The position numbers and the translations under genes are program-made. From UBA1151 sp963579925 (GTDB taxonomy: Bacteria; Chloroflexota; Dehalococcoidia; Lucifugimonadales; Lucifugimonadaceae), in the NCBI GenBank assembly GCA_963579925.1, contig CAUZJA010000198.1, forward strand, positions 1 through 5,311: a stretch of DNA of 5,311 bases, given 5' to 3'. Below the pieces are notes generated by a model. The model did not search any database. It saw only the letters and a list, made by a program, of their open reading frames with translations, and had not been told where the DNA came from. Below are positions 1 to 5,311 of the stretch, piece by piece (position 1 is the stretch's first letter; every line of letters starts with the position of its first letter).

Positions 1-39
1 CAAGATCGCGTGCTCTCCTTGCTTGGACGCACACCCTAA
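1..39 (+). CDS. possible C-terminal end of an upstream gene (partial)
   Basis: Reading from base 1 gives QDRVLSLLGRTP followed by TAA at 37-39, which looks like an ordinary protein C-terminus. The other two plus-strand frames are also open at the window edge, the second one until a TAG at 89-91, so frame choice is not secure. Twelve residues are too few to assign a family. If real, the gene runs in the same direction as the lactonase and ends about 95 bases before it. Confidence 0.25.
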   Translation, partial: QDRVLSLLGRTP

Positions 40-121
40 TCGTCAGAAATCCAGCGCAGGCTTCAAACCTGACCCTGCCGATTTGAATTAGCGGTACGGT
101 GTAACGTGACCCGCAAACAAT

Positions 122-128
122 AAGGGAG
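122..128 (+). promoter_or_regulatory. ribosome binding site of the lactonase gene
   Basis: AAGGGAG is a good Shine-Dalgarno match. It lies 6 bases before the ATG at 135 but only 3 bases before the in-frame GTG at 132. The spacing therefore favours ATG 135 as the true start. Confidence 0.7.
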
Positions 129-134
129 CTAGTG

Positions 135-1202
135 ATGAAGGTATTTGTTGGGACGTACACACGAACCGGCGGTGACGGTGTCTATGTGCTGGACATGAAC
201 GAAGAGACCGGCGAGCTTTCGCACTCCAGCTCGGTCAGCGGGGCGACCAACCCATCATTCGTAGCAATCCACCCGACTGGAAAGTATCTTTACGCAGTGG
301 CGGAGGTTGGCTCTGGCGGAGGCAACGACGGTGGCGCGACGTACGCGTACTCAATCGATCCAGATTCCGCTGCACTAACGGAGATCAACACTCAGTCAAC
401 CGGAAGTGACGGACCCTGCCACCTGGAAGTGGACGCGACTGGAAAGTATGTGTGCGTCGCAAACTACGGCGGCGGTGCGGTGACGATGTACCCGATTAAC
501 GACGACGGTTCACTGGAGCCGCGCTCAGACTTCCACCAGCACCGCGGCAACAGCGTCAACCAGCAGCGCCAGCGCTCCGAGCACGCGCACTCGATCAACC
601 TTGATCCCACGAACACATGGGCGTTTGTTCCAGACCTGGGCATGGACCAGGTGGTTACGTACAAGCTCGATCTAGAGAACGGCAAACTCCTCCCCGGCAA
701 CCCGGCGTACACAACGGCAGCGGCCGGCGCAGGTCCTCGGCATTTCGACTACCACCCGAACGGCGAGTTGGTCTTTGTGCTCAACGAGATGGGGTGCACG
801 ATAGTGAGCTATCGGTTCGACTCTTCGGCGGGAACGCTGGCCGAGATCCAGAGCGTGCCTACGCTTCCGGCCGATTGGACAGGCGGCGGCAACACGACTG
901 CTGACACACACGTGTCACCAGACGGACGATTTGTCTACGCGTCCAACCGTGGCCATGACAGTCTCGTGATCTACTCGCTGGATCAAGCATCAGGCGAAAT
1001 GACTTACGTTGGGCATCAGTCCACCGGCGGCAAGACGCCGCGGAACTTCGCGATTCACCCGTCTGGGAAGTTTGTGCTGGCGGCCAACCAGGACTCGAGC
1101 AACATAGTGGTCTTCAACCGTGACATTGAGACGGGCAAGCTCTCACCGACTGGCGCAGAGATTGAAGTGCCGATGCCGGTGTGTTTGAAGTTCTTTGGCT
1201 AG
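135..1202 (+). CDS. lactonase family beta-propeller protein (6-phosphogluconolactonase-like)
   Basis: A 355-residue protein of the YbhE-type lactonase family (COG2706, PF10282), whose characterised members hydrolyse 6-phosphogluconolactone or related sugar and muconate lactones in the cytoplasm. The start MKVFVGTYT is typical of the family, and no signal peptide is visible. Propeller blades show as recurring HPxGK-like turns followed by a hydrophobic strand: about residues 46-56, 99-114 (with ANYGGG at 109-114), 157-170, 207-220, 261-274 and 308-321. The HAHS segment at 150-153 is a family-like conserved patch. Length is close to the usual 330-350. The substrate cannot be read from the sequence; a plain sugar lactone is as likely as the phosphorylated one, given the sugar-acid dehydrogenase nearby. 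The gene is alone on the plus strand and converges with the sulfatase. The GTG at 132 is a less likely start because it is too close to the ribosome binding site. Confidence 0.9.
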   Translation: MKVFVGTYTRTGGDGVYVLDMNEETGELSHSSSVSGATNPSFVAIHPTGKYLYAVAEVGSGGGNDGGATYAYSIDPDSAALTEINTQSTGSDGPCHLEVDATGKYVCVANYGGGAVTMYPINDDGSLEPRSDFHQHRGNSVNQQRQRSEHAHSINLDPTNTWAFVPDLGMDQVVTYKLDLENGKLLPGNPAYTTAAAGAGPRHFDYHPNGELVFVLNEMGCTIVSYRFDSSAGTLAEIQSVPTLPADWTGGGNTTADTHVSPDGRFVYASNRGHDSLVIYSLDQASGEMTYVGHQSTGGKTPRNFAIHPSGKFVLAANQDSSNIVVFNRDIETGKLSPTGAEIEVPMPVCLKFFG

Positions 1203-1265
1203 GACCTGCGGTCTGCACTGAGAAGGTGCCTGCCGCACGGGCACTAAGTCCAGGGCGGTGGAAGC
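1203..1265. repeat. tandem pair of a dispersed ~40-base intergenic repeat (locus A)
   Basis: The second unit, 1226-1265, shares its first 20 bases exactly with the unit at 4727, then diverges. Its equivalent of the AGCGC-GGG-GCGCT palindrome is degraded. The first unit, about 1203-1225, starts immediately after the lactonase stop codon. It aligns with the unit at 4767 with two gaps and two substitutions over its first part, but runs straight from GAG to AAG where the other units carry the palindrome. The array lies between convergent genes. It is non-coding; I do not recognise it as a named repeat family. Confidence 0.65.
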
Positions 1266-1303
1266 GGTGACGTGCAGAGGCTGGCCTTGGCAACACGCGG
1301 CTC

Positions 1304-1324
1304 GCATGGGCTGGAATTCCATGC
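1304..1324. terminator. small inverted repeat between convergent genes, possible weak terminator
   Basis: GCATGG at 1304-1309 pairs with CCATGC at 1319-1324 across a 9-base loop. An alternative perfect palindrome, TGGAATTCCA, lies at 1312-1321. The position between the converging lactonase and sulfatase genes suits a bidirectional terminator. There is no T-tract on either side, so intrinsic termination is not well supported. It may instead be a remnant of another dispersed hairpin repeat. Confidence 0.3.
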
Positions 1325-1338
1325 CACGCTGGTGAGGT

Positions 1339-3012
1339 CTAGCGCATGCCGCCTGATGGGGGGCGGCGGTGTTGGGAGATGTGGGCGTGTCTGCCTTTGA
1401 GGCGTTTGGCTACTACTGAGGGTAGGACGGGCCATTCGCGGACTTTGGCGTGTTCTGCCCACTCGAAGTAGGTTTTCTGCATGCCGCTGGCGCGGGCTTG
1501 TTCTGAGTCTGCGAGGCTGTTTAGCTCTGTGCGGTCGTCGGCCATGTTGTATAGCTCCCATGGGCCTTCCCATTCGGCGACGAGCTTCCAGTCGCCCATG
1601 CGCACGCCTCGGTTGCCTTCGTGTTCTACGAAGATGGGCTTCTCGCGCGCCCATGACTTCTTTTCGAGGGCGGGGAGGAAGCTTTCGCCTTCAATTGGGG
1701 TAATGTCGTGGTCGCTGAACTGCGATGGGTAGGCGGCATTTCCGACGTCGTAGATGGTTGCTGCGATGTCGATGATCTGCATGGATTCGTGGCGAATCTG
1801 GCCGGGGTCGATGGTGTTTGGCCAGTGGGCGATGAATGGAGTGGTGATGCCACCTTCGTGGATCCAGCGTTTGAAGAGTCGGAACGGCGTATCTGACACG
1901 TTGGCCCAGGGTAGCTCGACGGCCTGGAAGGTGGTGTCCGGGCCGGGGCGAAGCTCTGGGATGTTGCCGACGCGGATGGGGAGGCCTTCGAGGGTTGGCT
2001 CGGTCTCCCACTGGGACGGTTCACCCCAGTCGTCGTCCTCCTGGAACAGCTCTGCACAGCCTCCGTTGTCGGAGAGGAACATGATCAGTGTGTTCTCGAA
2101 CTCACCTTTGGCCTTGAGCGTGTCGACGATGCGGCCAACGCCGCGGTCGACCTGTTCAACCATTGCGGAGTAGGTTGCCATCTTGATGTCCTCGTACTCC
2201 TTGTTTTCGACCGATTCCCACGGTGGTGAGTCCTCGTCGCGGGCGGAGATGGGCCATTTGGGGTCGATGATGCCGAGGCCCTTCATCTCTTCGTGGCGGG
2301 ATGTGCGGATGGCGTCCCAGCCCTGCATGTACTTGCCTTCGTACTTTGCGATGTCTTCCTCCCATGCATGAAGGGGCCAGTGGGGGGCGGTGAAGGCAAC
2401 GTACTGGAAGAAGGGCTTGCCCATTTCGAGCGACTCGTCGATCTGGTTGGAGGCGTGCTCTGCGATGGCATCGGTCAGGTGGAAGTCTGGGGACTCGTTC
2501 TTGATGAGGGTCTCTTGCAGCGTGAGTGATTTGGGGTTCCAGAAGGAGTCGGCGGCTTCAAGGAGGCCGAAGTACTTATCGAAGCCTCGCTGGGTTGGCA
2601 TGGGGTGTGTCTCGTCGCCAGGATTCCACTGGTCGCGATTGCGAGCGTCGTAGGAGCCGCCGACGTGCCATTTGCCTGACATGAGGGTGCGGTAGCCGGA
2701 CTGGCCCATTACTTCTGCGATGGTGACGGAGGTCTGGTTGAGGTAGCCCTGATATGCGGGGTAGCCGAGGTTCTGGCCCATTTGGCCGATGCCGGCCTGG
2801 TGGGGGTGGAGGCCGGTGAGGAGTGCGGCGCGGGAGGGGCAGCATCGGGCGCCGTTGTACATCTGGGTGAAGCGGATGCCGCCGGTGCCGAGGGCGTCGA
2901 TGTTGGGGGTGTTGATTTCGCCACCGTAGCACCCGACGTCAGAGAAGCCCAGGTCGTCGACCATGATGATGATTACGTTTGGCTTGGTGGGGGTGGGAAT
3001 GGTGTCGGGCAT
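1339..3012 (-). CDS. type I sulfatase (arylsulfatase family, formylglycine-dependent)
   Basis: A 557-residue alkaline-phosphatase-superfamily sulfatase (PF00884) that would hydrolyse a sulfate ester. The N-terminal metal site NVIIIMVDDLG has Asp19-Asp20. The sulfatase signature CCPSRAALLTG at 57-67 has Cys57 as the residue converted to formylglycine (C-x-P-S-R). GKWHVG at 113-118 gives Lys114 and His116. SDNGG at 314-318 gives metal ligands Asp315-Asn316, and Lys381 with HEGGI at 385-389 completes the active site. All expected catalytic residues appear present. The C-terminal subdomain ends with RMGDWKLV (471-478) and ELYNM (486-490), as in Pseudomonas-type arylsulfatases. The start is set at the ATG at 3012-3010, just before the conserved first strand. 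The longer frame to 3096 adds 28 residues unlike a signal peptide. No convincing ribosome binding site precedes the start, and no secretion signal is visible. The true substrate (aryl or carbohydrate sulfate) is undetermined. The maturation enzyme is not in this window. Confidence 0.95.
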   Translation of the reverse strand: MPDTIPTPTKPNVIIIMVDDLGFSDVGCYGGEINTPNIDALGTGGIRFTQMYNGARCCPSRAALLTGLHPHQAGIGQMGQNLGYPAYQGYLNQTSVTIAEVMGQSGYRTLMSGKWHVGGSYDARNRDQWNPGDETHPMPTQRGFDKYFGLLEAADSFWNPKSLTLQETLIKNESPDFHLTDAIAEHASNQIDESLEMGKPFFQYVAFTAPHWPLHAWEEDIAKYEGKYMQGWDAIRTSRHEEMKGLGIIDPKWPISARDEDSPPWESVENKEYEDIKMATYSAMVEQVDRGVGRIVDTLKAKGEFENTLIMFLSDNGGCAELFQEDDDWGEPSQWETEPTLEGLPIRVGNIPELRPGPDTTFQAVELPWANVSDTPFRLFKRWIHEGGITTPFIAHWPNTIDPGQIRHESMQIIDIAATIYDVGNAAYPSQFSDHDITPIEGESFLPALEKKSWAREKPIFVEHEGNRGVRMGDWKLVAEWEGPWELYNMADDRTELNSLADSEQARASGMQKTYFEWAEHAKVREWPVLPSVVAKRLKGRHAHISQHRRPPSGGMR

Positions 3013-3098
3013 GGGTGGTCCAGTTGGATGTGTGCGGTGCGAGAGATTGGTGGCGCAATGGTAACGCGTGTGGGGATTGAGTCGCGCGGGCCACAAGA

Positions 3099-3151
3099 GC
3101 GGGTCTTAGACCCGCCGCTACCGGGAGGCGGGGCGCACCGGAGTGCACCCC
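3099..3151 (-). terminator. compound GC-rich hairpin element after the aldehyde dehydrogenase gene
   Basis: Two strong hairpins lie in the 146-base gap between the dehydrogenase and the sulfatase. The nearer one starts 7 bases past the dehydrogenase stop: GGGGCGCAC at 3130-3138 pairs with GTGCACCCC at 3143-3151 over a CGGA loop, 9 pairs including one G-T wobble. The farther one has a perfect 7-bp stem, GCGGGTC 3099-3105 with GACCCGC 3109-3115, loop TTA. In the minus-strand transcript it is followed by UCUUGU. It probably ends or attenuates dehydrogenase transcription before the sulfatase. It also has the look of a dispersed palindromic element, which cannot be shown from one copy. Confidence 0.5.
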
Positions 3152-3158
3152 TGTGAAA

Positions 3159-4619
3159 CTAGGTGGCGGAGCGGTCTATGTAGATGGTCTTCATTTCTGT
3201 GAAGAACTCTACTGCTGCTTTGCCTTGCTCTCTTGAGCCGGAGGAGGAGTCTTTCATTCCGCCGAAGGGGACCTGTGGCTCTACGCCTGCGGTTTCTCCG
3301 TTGACCTTTACGATGCCAGCTTCGATGTTGTTGGCGAAGTCGAGGGCCGCGTTGAGGTTGCTGGTGAAGATACCTGCGCTGAGGCCGTAAGCGACGTTGT
3401 TGGCGATGAATGTTGCATCGTCGACGTCGCTGGCGGGGATTATGCCGAGGACGGGGCCGAAGACTTCTTCGCATGCGATGAAGGAGTCTGGGGCTACGTT
3501 GTTCATGACGGTTGGCTTGACGAAGTGGCCGTTATCGAGGCCGCCGCCGCTGGCGATTTCGCCGCCGGTGAGGACGTTGCCGCCTTCAGAGACTGCTCGC
3601 CCCACAGAGTCGACGACGTTCTTGCGTGAGTCCTCGTCGATGAGGGGCATGATGACGTTTGCGGGGTCGCTGCCGGCACCGATTCCGAGTGCTTCAGTCT
3701 TGGCGACCACGAGGTCGGTGAATTCTTGCATTACGCCGCTGACGACGATCGCTCGTGATGTGGCGGTGCACTTCTGGCCGGAGTACTTCATGGCTCCGGC
3801 GACGGTGATTTCTGCGGCCTGCTCAAGGTTGGCGTCTTCCAGCACGATCACGGGGTTCTTTCCGCCCATTTCGAGCTGGTACTTCTTGTTTTGTCGGGCT
3901 GCTTCTACTGCGATGCCTCGGCCGACTGGTGTTGAGCCGGTGAAGGAGATTGCGCGGGTGCGGACGTTGCCAACTAGCTCGTTACCGATGTTGCGGCCGG
4001 AGCCTGAGACGTGGTTGAAGACGCCTGCGGGCAGGTCGACGGCTTCCCACATCTTGGCGATGAGGTTGGCGACGTGCGGGGTGGCAGATGCTGGCTTGAG
4101 GGCGATGGTGTTGCCGTAGACGAGCGCTGGCGCCATTTTCCAGAGTGGGATGGCGAGCGGGAAGTTCCACGGGGTAATAAGGGCTACGACGCCGAGTGGG
4201 ACGCGCCGGGAGTAGAGGAGGATGTTGGGGTCGACTGATGGGACGACGTCCCCGACGGGGTTCATGCCTTCTGCGCCGTAGTACTGCAAGATCGCGACTG
4301 CTCGGCCAACTTCGCCTCGGGCTTCGAGGATTGCTTTGCCGGCTTCGCGGGTGATGGCCTGGGCGAACTCTTCTGAGTTGGCGGTGAGCCAGGTTGCGGC
4401 GGCGTTGAGGTATCCGCCTCGGCCTACGCCAGATGACTTGCCCCACGACTTGAACGCTTCATCTGCTGCGGAGATCGCGCTTGCGGCGTCGCCGGGTGAT
4501 GATGATGGGAATTCACCGATTATGTCTGAGTTGTCGGCGGGGTTGATGGAGGCGACGTACTCTTCGGTTGATGGGTCGACCCACGCTCCGGCGATGTAGT
4601 TCTGGAATCGGTCGGGCAT
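3159..4619 (-). CDS. aldehyde dehydrogenase, probable alpha-ketoglutaric semialdehyde (2,5-dioxovalerate) dehydrogenase
   Basis: A 486-residue aldehyde dehydrogenase superfamily enzyme (PF00171), full length for the family and cytosolic. The catalytic set is complete: Asn152 in PWNFP (150-154), cofactor-binding Lys175 in LKPAS, FTGST at 226-230, general base Glu250 in LEMGG, nucleophile Cys284 in SGQKCTATSR, and EEVFGP at 384-389. The closest family I recall is Bacillus YcbD/GucD-type 2,5-dioxovalerate dehydrogenase (EC 1.2.1.26), which shares PLWKMAPALVYGN-like, LEMGGKNPVIV, GQKCTATSR and the C-terminal PFGGMK-SSS-SREQG-AA-FF pattern (here 451-473). That enzyme oxidises 2,5-dioxopentanoate to 2-oxoglutarate at the end of glucarate/galactarate and non-phosphorylating pentose pathways. 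The usual MGPL segment reads IMPL at 323-326, a small departure. ATG 4619 is chosen because AAGGA lies 7 bases upstream; the frame extending to 4712 adds 31 residues without conserved character. A related succinate-semialdehyde or other aldehyde specificity cannot be excluded. Confidence 0.9.
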   Translation of the reverse strand: MPDRFQNYIAGAWVDPSTEEYVASINPADNSDIIGEFPSSSPGDAASAISAADEAFKSWGKSSGVGRGGYLNAAATWLTANSEEFAQAITREAGKAILEARGEVGRAVAILQYYGAEGMNPVGDVVPSVDPNILLYSRRVPLGVVALITPWNFPLAIPLWKMAPALVYGNTIALKPASATPHVANLIAKMWEAVDLPAGVFNHVSGSGRNIGNELVGNVRTRAISFTGSTPVGRGIAVEAARQNKKYQLEMGGKNPVIVLEDANLEQAAEITVAGAMKYSGQKCTATSRAIVVSGVMQEFTDLVVAKTEALGIGAGSDPANVIMPLIDEDSRKNVVDSVGRAVSEGGNVLTGGEIASGGGLDNGHFVKPTVMNNVAPDSFIACEEVFGPVLGIIPASDVDDATFIANNVAYGLSAGIFTSNLNAALDFANNIEAGIVKVNGETAGVEPQVPFGGMKDSSSGSREQGKAAVEFFTEMKTIYIDRSAT

Positions 4620-4626
4620 TGTGCTG

Positions 4627-4631
4627 TCCTT
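4627..4631 (-). promoter_or_regulatory. ribosome binding site of the aldehyde dehydrogenase gene
   Basis: AAGGA on the minus strand, 7 bases before the ATG at 4619-4617. It supports the shorter start over the in-frame ATG at 4712. Confidence 0.7.
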
Positions 4632-4655
4632 GGCTTCGGCGTCTGGATATTTTTT

Positions 4656-4671
4656 GCGGCTTGTTGGCCGC
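4656..4671 (-). other. small hairpin in the dehydrogenase 5' leader
   Basis: GCGGC at 4656-4660 pairs with GCCGC at 4667-4671 over a 6-base loop, 36 bases upstream of the start codon. In the transcript direction it is followed by six A residues, so it is not an intrinsic terminator for this gene. It could be a leader structure or chance; the stem is only 5 bp. Confidence 0.25.
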
Positions 4672-4696
4672 GATTGGTCGTGCGCTTGGGACGCCA

Positions 4697-4725
4697 ATGC
4701 TGGCATCGACACGGAAATGTGTCAA
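4697..4725 (-). promoter_or_regulatory. candidate promoter with overlapping inverted repeat upstream of the aldehyde dehydrogenase
   Basis: A perfect consensus -35 hexamer TTGACA reads on the minus strand from 4725 to 4720. With a 17-base spacer the -10 would be CAGCAT (4702-4697), which is a poor match, so the promoter is tentative. An inverted repeat GACAC-N6-GTGTC at 4708-4723 overlaps the -35 hexamer and the spacer. That is the geometry of an operator for a dimeric repressor. The transcript would carry a leader of about 70 bases. No regulator gene is visible in the window. Confidence 0.35.
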
Positions 4726-4726
4726 T

Positions 4727-4806
4727 GTGCCTGCCGCACGGGCACTGAGCGCGGGGCGCTGAAGACGTACCTGCCGTACTGGCATTGAGCGCGGGGCGCT
4801 GGAAGC
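4727..4806. repeat. tandem pair of the dispersed ~40-base intergenic repeat (locus B)
   Basis: Two head-to-tail units start at 4727 and 4767, a 40-base period. Both carry CTGCC flanked by a 4-bp inverted repeat (GTGC/GCAC in the first, GTAC/GTAC in the second), then TGAG, then the palindrome AGCGC-GGG-GCGCT and a GAAG tail. They differ at four substitutions in the first 20 bases and are identical through the palindrome. The array abuts the candidate -35 element of the dehydrogenase. A related pair sits at 1203-1265. Confidence 0.8.
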
Positions 4807-4999
4807 AGGGGGGCGGACGGCGAGGGTTGGTTGGTTGATGTGGGACGCGGTAGTCGGGGGCGGAAAAGCGCCCTCTCCCTGGCCCTCTCCCCAGATGGGA
4901 GAGGGAGAAGCGTGCGAATGCGATGGTTGTAGGTTGATGGGCATCAAATGGCGGCCATATCCGGCAGAGACCCTCTCGTTGGTCGCGGAACCTCCCGCC
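4807..4999. other. non-coding stretch between the repeat pair and the MFS gene
   Basis: This completes the 380-base gap 4620-4999. It holds a G/T-rich run at 4824-4843 with GG tracts separated by TT, the oligopyrimidine hairpin element listed separately, and about 90 bases (4910-4999) in which I see no gene, promoter or repeat. Long open frames crossing this stretch have repeat-derived, low-complexity translations and are not credible genes. Confidence 0.6.
4871..4905 (-). terminator. oligopyrimidine hairpin element, possible terminator of the MFS gene
   Basis: CCCTCTCCC occurs twice (4871-4879 and 4883-4891), and its exact complement GGGAGAGGG occurs at 4897-4905. The nearer copy gives a perfect 9-bp stem with a 5-base loop. 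The farther copy gives the same stem with a 17-base loop, and on the minus strand it is then followed by CGCTTTTCC. That resembles a short intrinsic terminator about 95 bases past the MFS stop. Similar CCCTCTCCC-rich hairpins are common as dispersed elements in bacterial genomes, so a mobile-repeat origin is also plausible. Confidence 0.45.
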
Positions 5000-5311
5000 T
5001 CAGGGTGACTTATCGGGGCCATCGATGGTTTGATCGCGCTGTCGTCTGGATGCCATGGCGAAGATTCCTATTGAGGGGATTAGGAATGCGGCTGAGGTGA
5101 CTATTGCGGTGGAGAGGGAGCGGGCTACTCCTATCCAGCCGATTATTGGGCCCATGGAGACTTGTCCGATGGCGTCGCCCTGGCCGAAGGCTGAGATTAC
5201 TGTGGCGCAGATCTGGGGGTCGAGGTCCCGGTTGATCCAGACGAGGAAGAGGGGGTCGTAGGCGTTGCGCATTGCGTGGGCGGTCCACATGGCGATTAGC
5301 GAGAGCCAGAA
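5000..5311 (-). CDS. MFS transporter, C-terminal part (cut by window edge)
   Basis: The frame is open to the right edge, giving the last 103 residues of a membrane protein of major facilitator type. The visible part begins inside a hydrophobic segment (FWLSLIAMW). It continues with an amphipathic stretch, RNAYDPLFLVWINRDLDP, then GQGDAIGQVSMGPIIGWIG at about residues 43-61. That pattern is typical of the penultimate helix region in drug-exporter-like MFS proteins that contain GQ-DAIGQ-GGP. A final helix (about 64-88) is followed by a basic, charged cytoplasmic tail RRQRD. Roughly the last two to three of twelve helices are therefore present; the N-terminal half lies beyond the window. The substrate is unknown. 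It runs in the same direction as the dehydrogenase but is separated from it by 380 non-coding bases, so co-transcription is unlikely. Confidence 0.75.
   Translation of the reverse strand, partial: FWLSLIAMWTAHAMRNAYDPLFLVWINRDLDPQICATVISAFGQGDAIGQVSMGPIIGWIGVARSLSTAIVTSAAFLIPSIGIFAMASRRQRDQTIDGPDKSP

Noticed and set aside
82..111. Promoter for the lactonase built on TTGAAT at 83-88
   Set aside because: No acceptable -10 hexamer is found at 16-18 bases spacing, so I do not claim a promoter here.
3013..3096. N-terminal extension of the sulfatase by 28 residues
   Set aside because: The added residues are neither signal-peptide-like nor family-like, and the ATG at 3012 lies just before the conserved first beta-strand.
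3397..4119. Plus-strand open frame of 240 codons inside the dehydrogenase gene
   Set aside because: It lies antisense to a clearly real dehydrogenase, and its translation is Ser/Pro/Thr-rich with no recognisable motif, as expected of a shadow frame in GC-rich DNA.
4620..4712. N-terminal extension of the dehydrogenase by 31 residues
   Set aside because: The shorter start has a good ribosome binding site at 7 bases and matches the usual N-terminus; the extension would read through the leader hairpin and the candidate promoter spacer.
4727..4806. CRISPR array
   Set aside because: The two units are adjacent with no variable spacers and each contains internal palindromes; no cas genes are visible.
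4513..5022. Minus-strand open frame of 169 codons across the large non-coding gap
   Set aside because: Its translation is made of repeat-derived segments (the oligopyrimidine hairpin and the tandem repeats) and runs into the out-of-frame start of the dehydrogenase; it has no family-like motifs and no ribosome binding site.

Overview
The window is about 5.3 kb of bacterial DNA, moderately GC-rich by eye. It carries three complete protein genes, one gene cut by the right edge, and repeat-rich intergenic DNA. Nothing in it fixes the taxon. The mix of a sulfatase, a sugar-acid dehydrogenase and an MFS exporter-like protein, together with dispersed GC-rich hairpin repeats, would suit a free-living or marine heterotroph. 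A Chloroflexota (SAR202-like) source is a guess from general resemblance only.

Layout: positions 1-131 are upstream sequence, possibly holding the last 12 codons of a preceding gene. Positions 135-1202 (+) encode a seven-bladed beta-propeller lactonase of the YbhE/COG2706 type. Positions 1203-1338 lie between convergent genes and hold a tandem repeat pair and a small palindrome. Positions 1339-3012 (-) encode a type I formylglycine-dependent sulfatase. Positions 3013-3158 hold a strong compound hairpin element. Positions 3159-4619 (-) encode an NAD(P)-dependent aldehyde dehydrogenase closely resembling alpha-ketoglutaric semialdehyde (2,5-dioxovalerate) dehydrogenase. Positions 4620-4999 are a 380-base non-coding stretch with a candidate promoter/operator, a second tandem pair of the same repeat, and an oligopyrimidine hairpin element. 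Positions 5000-5311 (-) are the C-terminal end of an MFS transporter.

How the genes may work together: lactone hydrolysis and oxidation of alpha-ketoglutaric semialdehyde to 2-oxoglutarate are both steps of non-phosphorylating oxidative routes for pentoses or hexaric acids. A sulfatase could unmask sulfated sugars before such oxidation. This linkage is inference from proximity. The lactonase is on the opposite strand and the three minus-strand genes are separated by gaps of 146 and 380 bases, so they are probably not one tight operon.

I do not see a clearly undescribed system. The least explained structure is a short (about 40-base) repeat family that occurs as head-to-tail pairs at two separate intergenic loci, with one apparently compensatory base-pair change.
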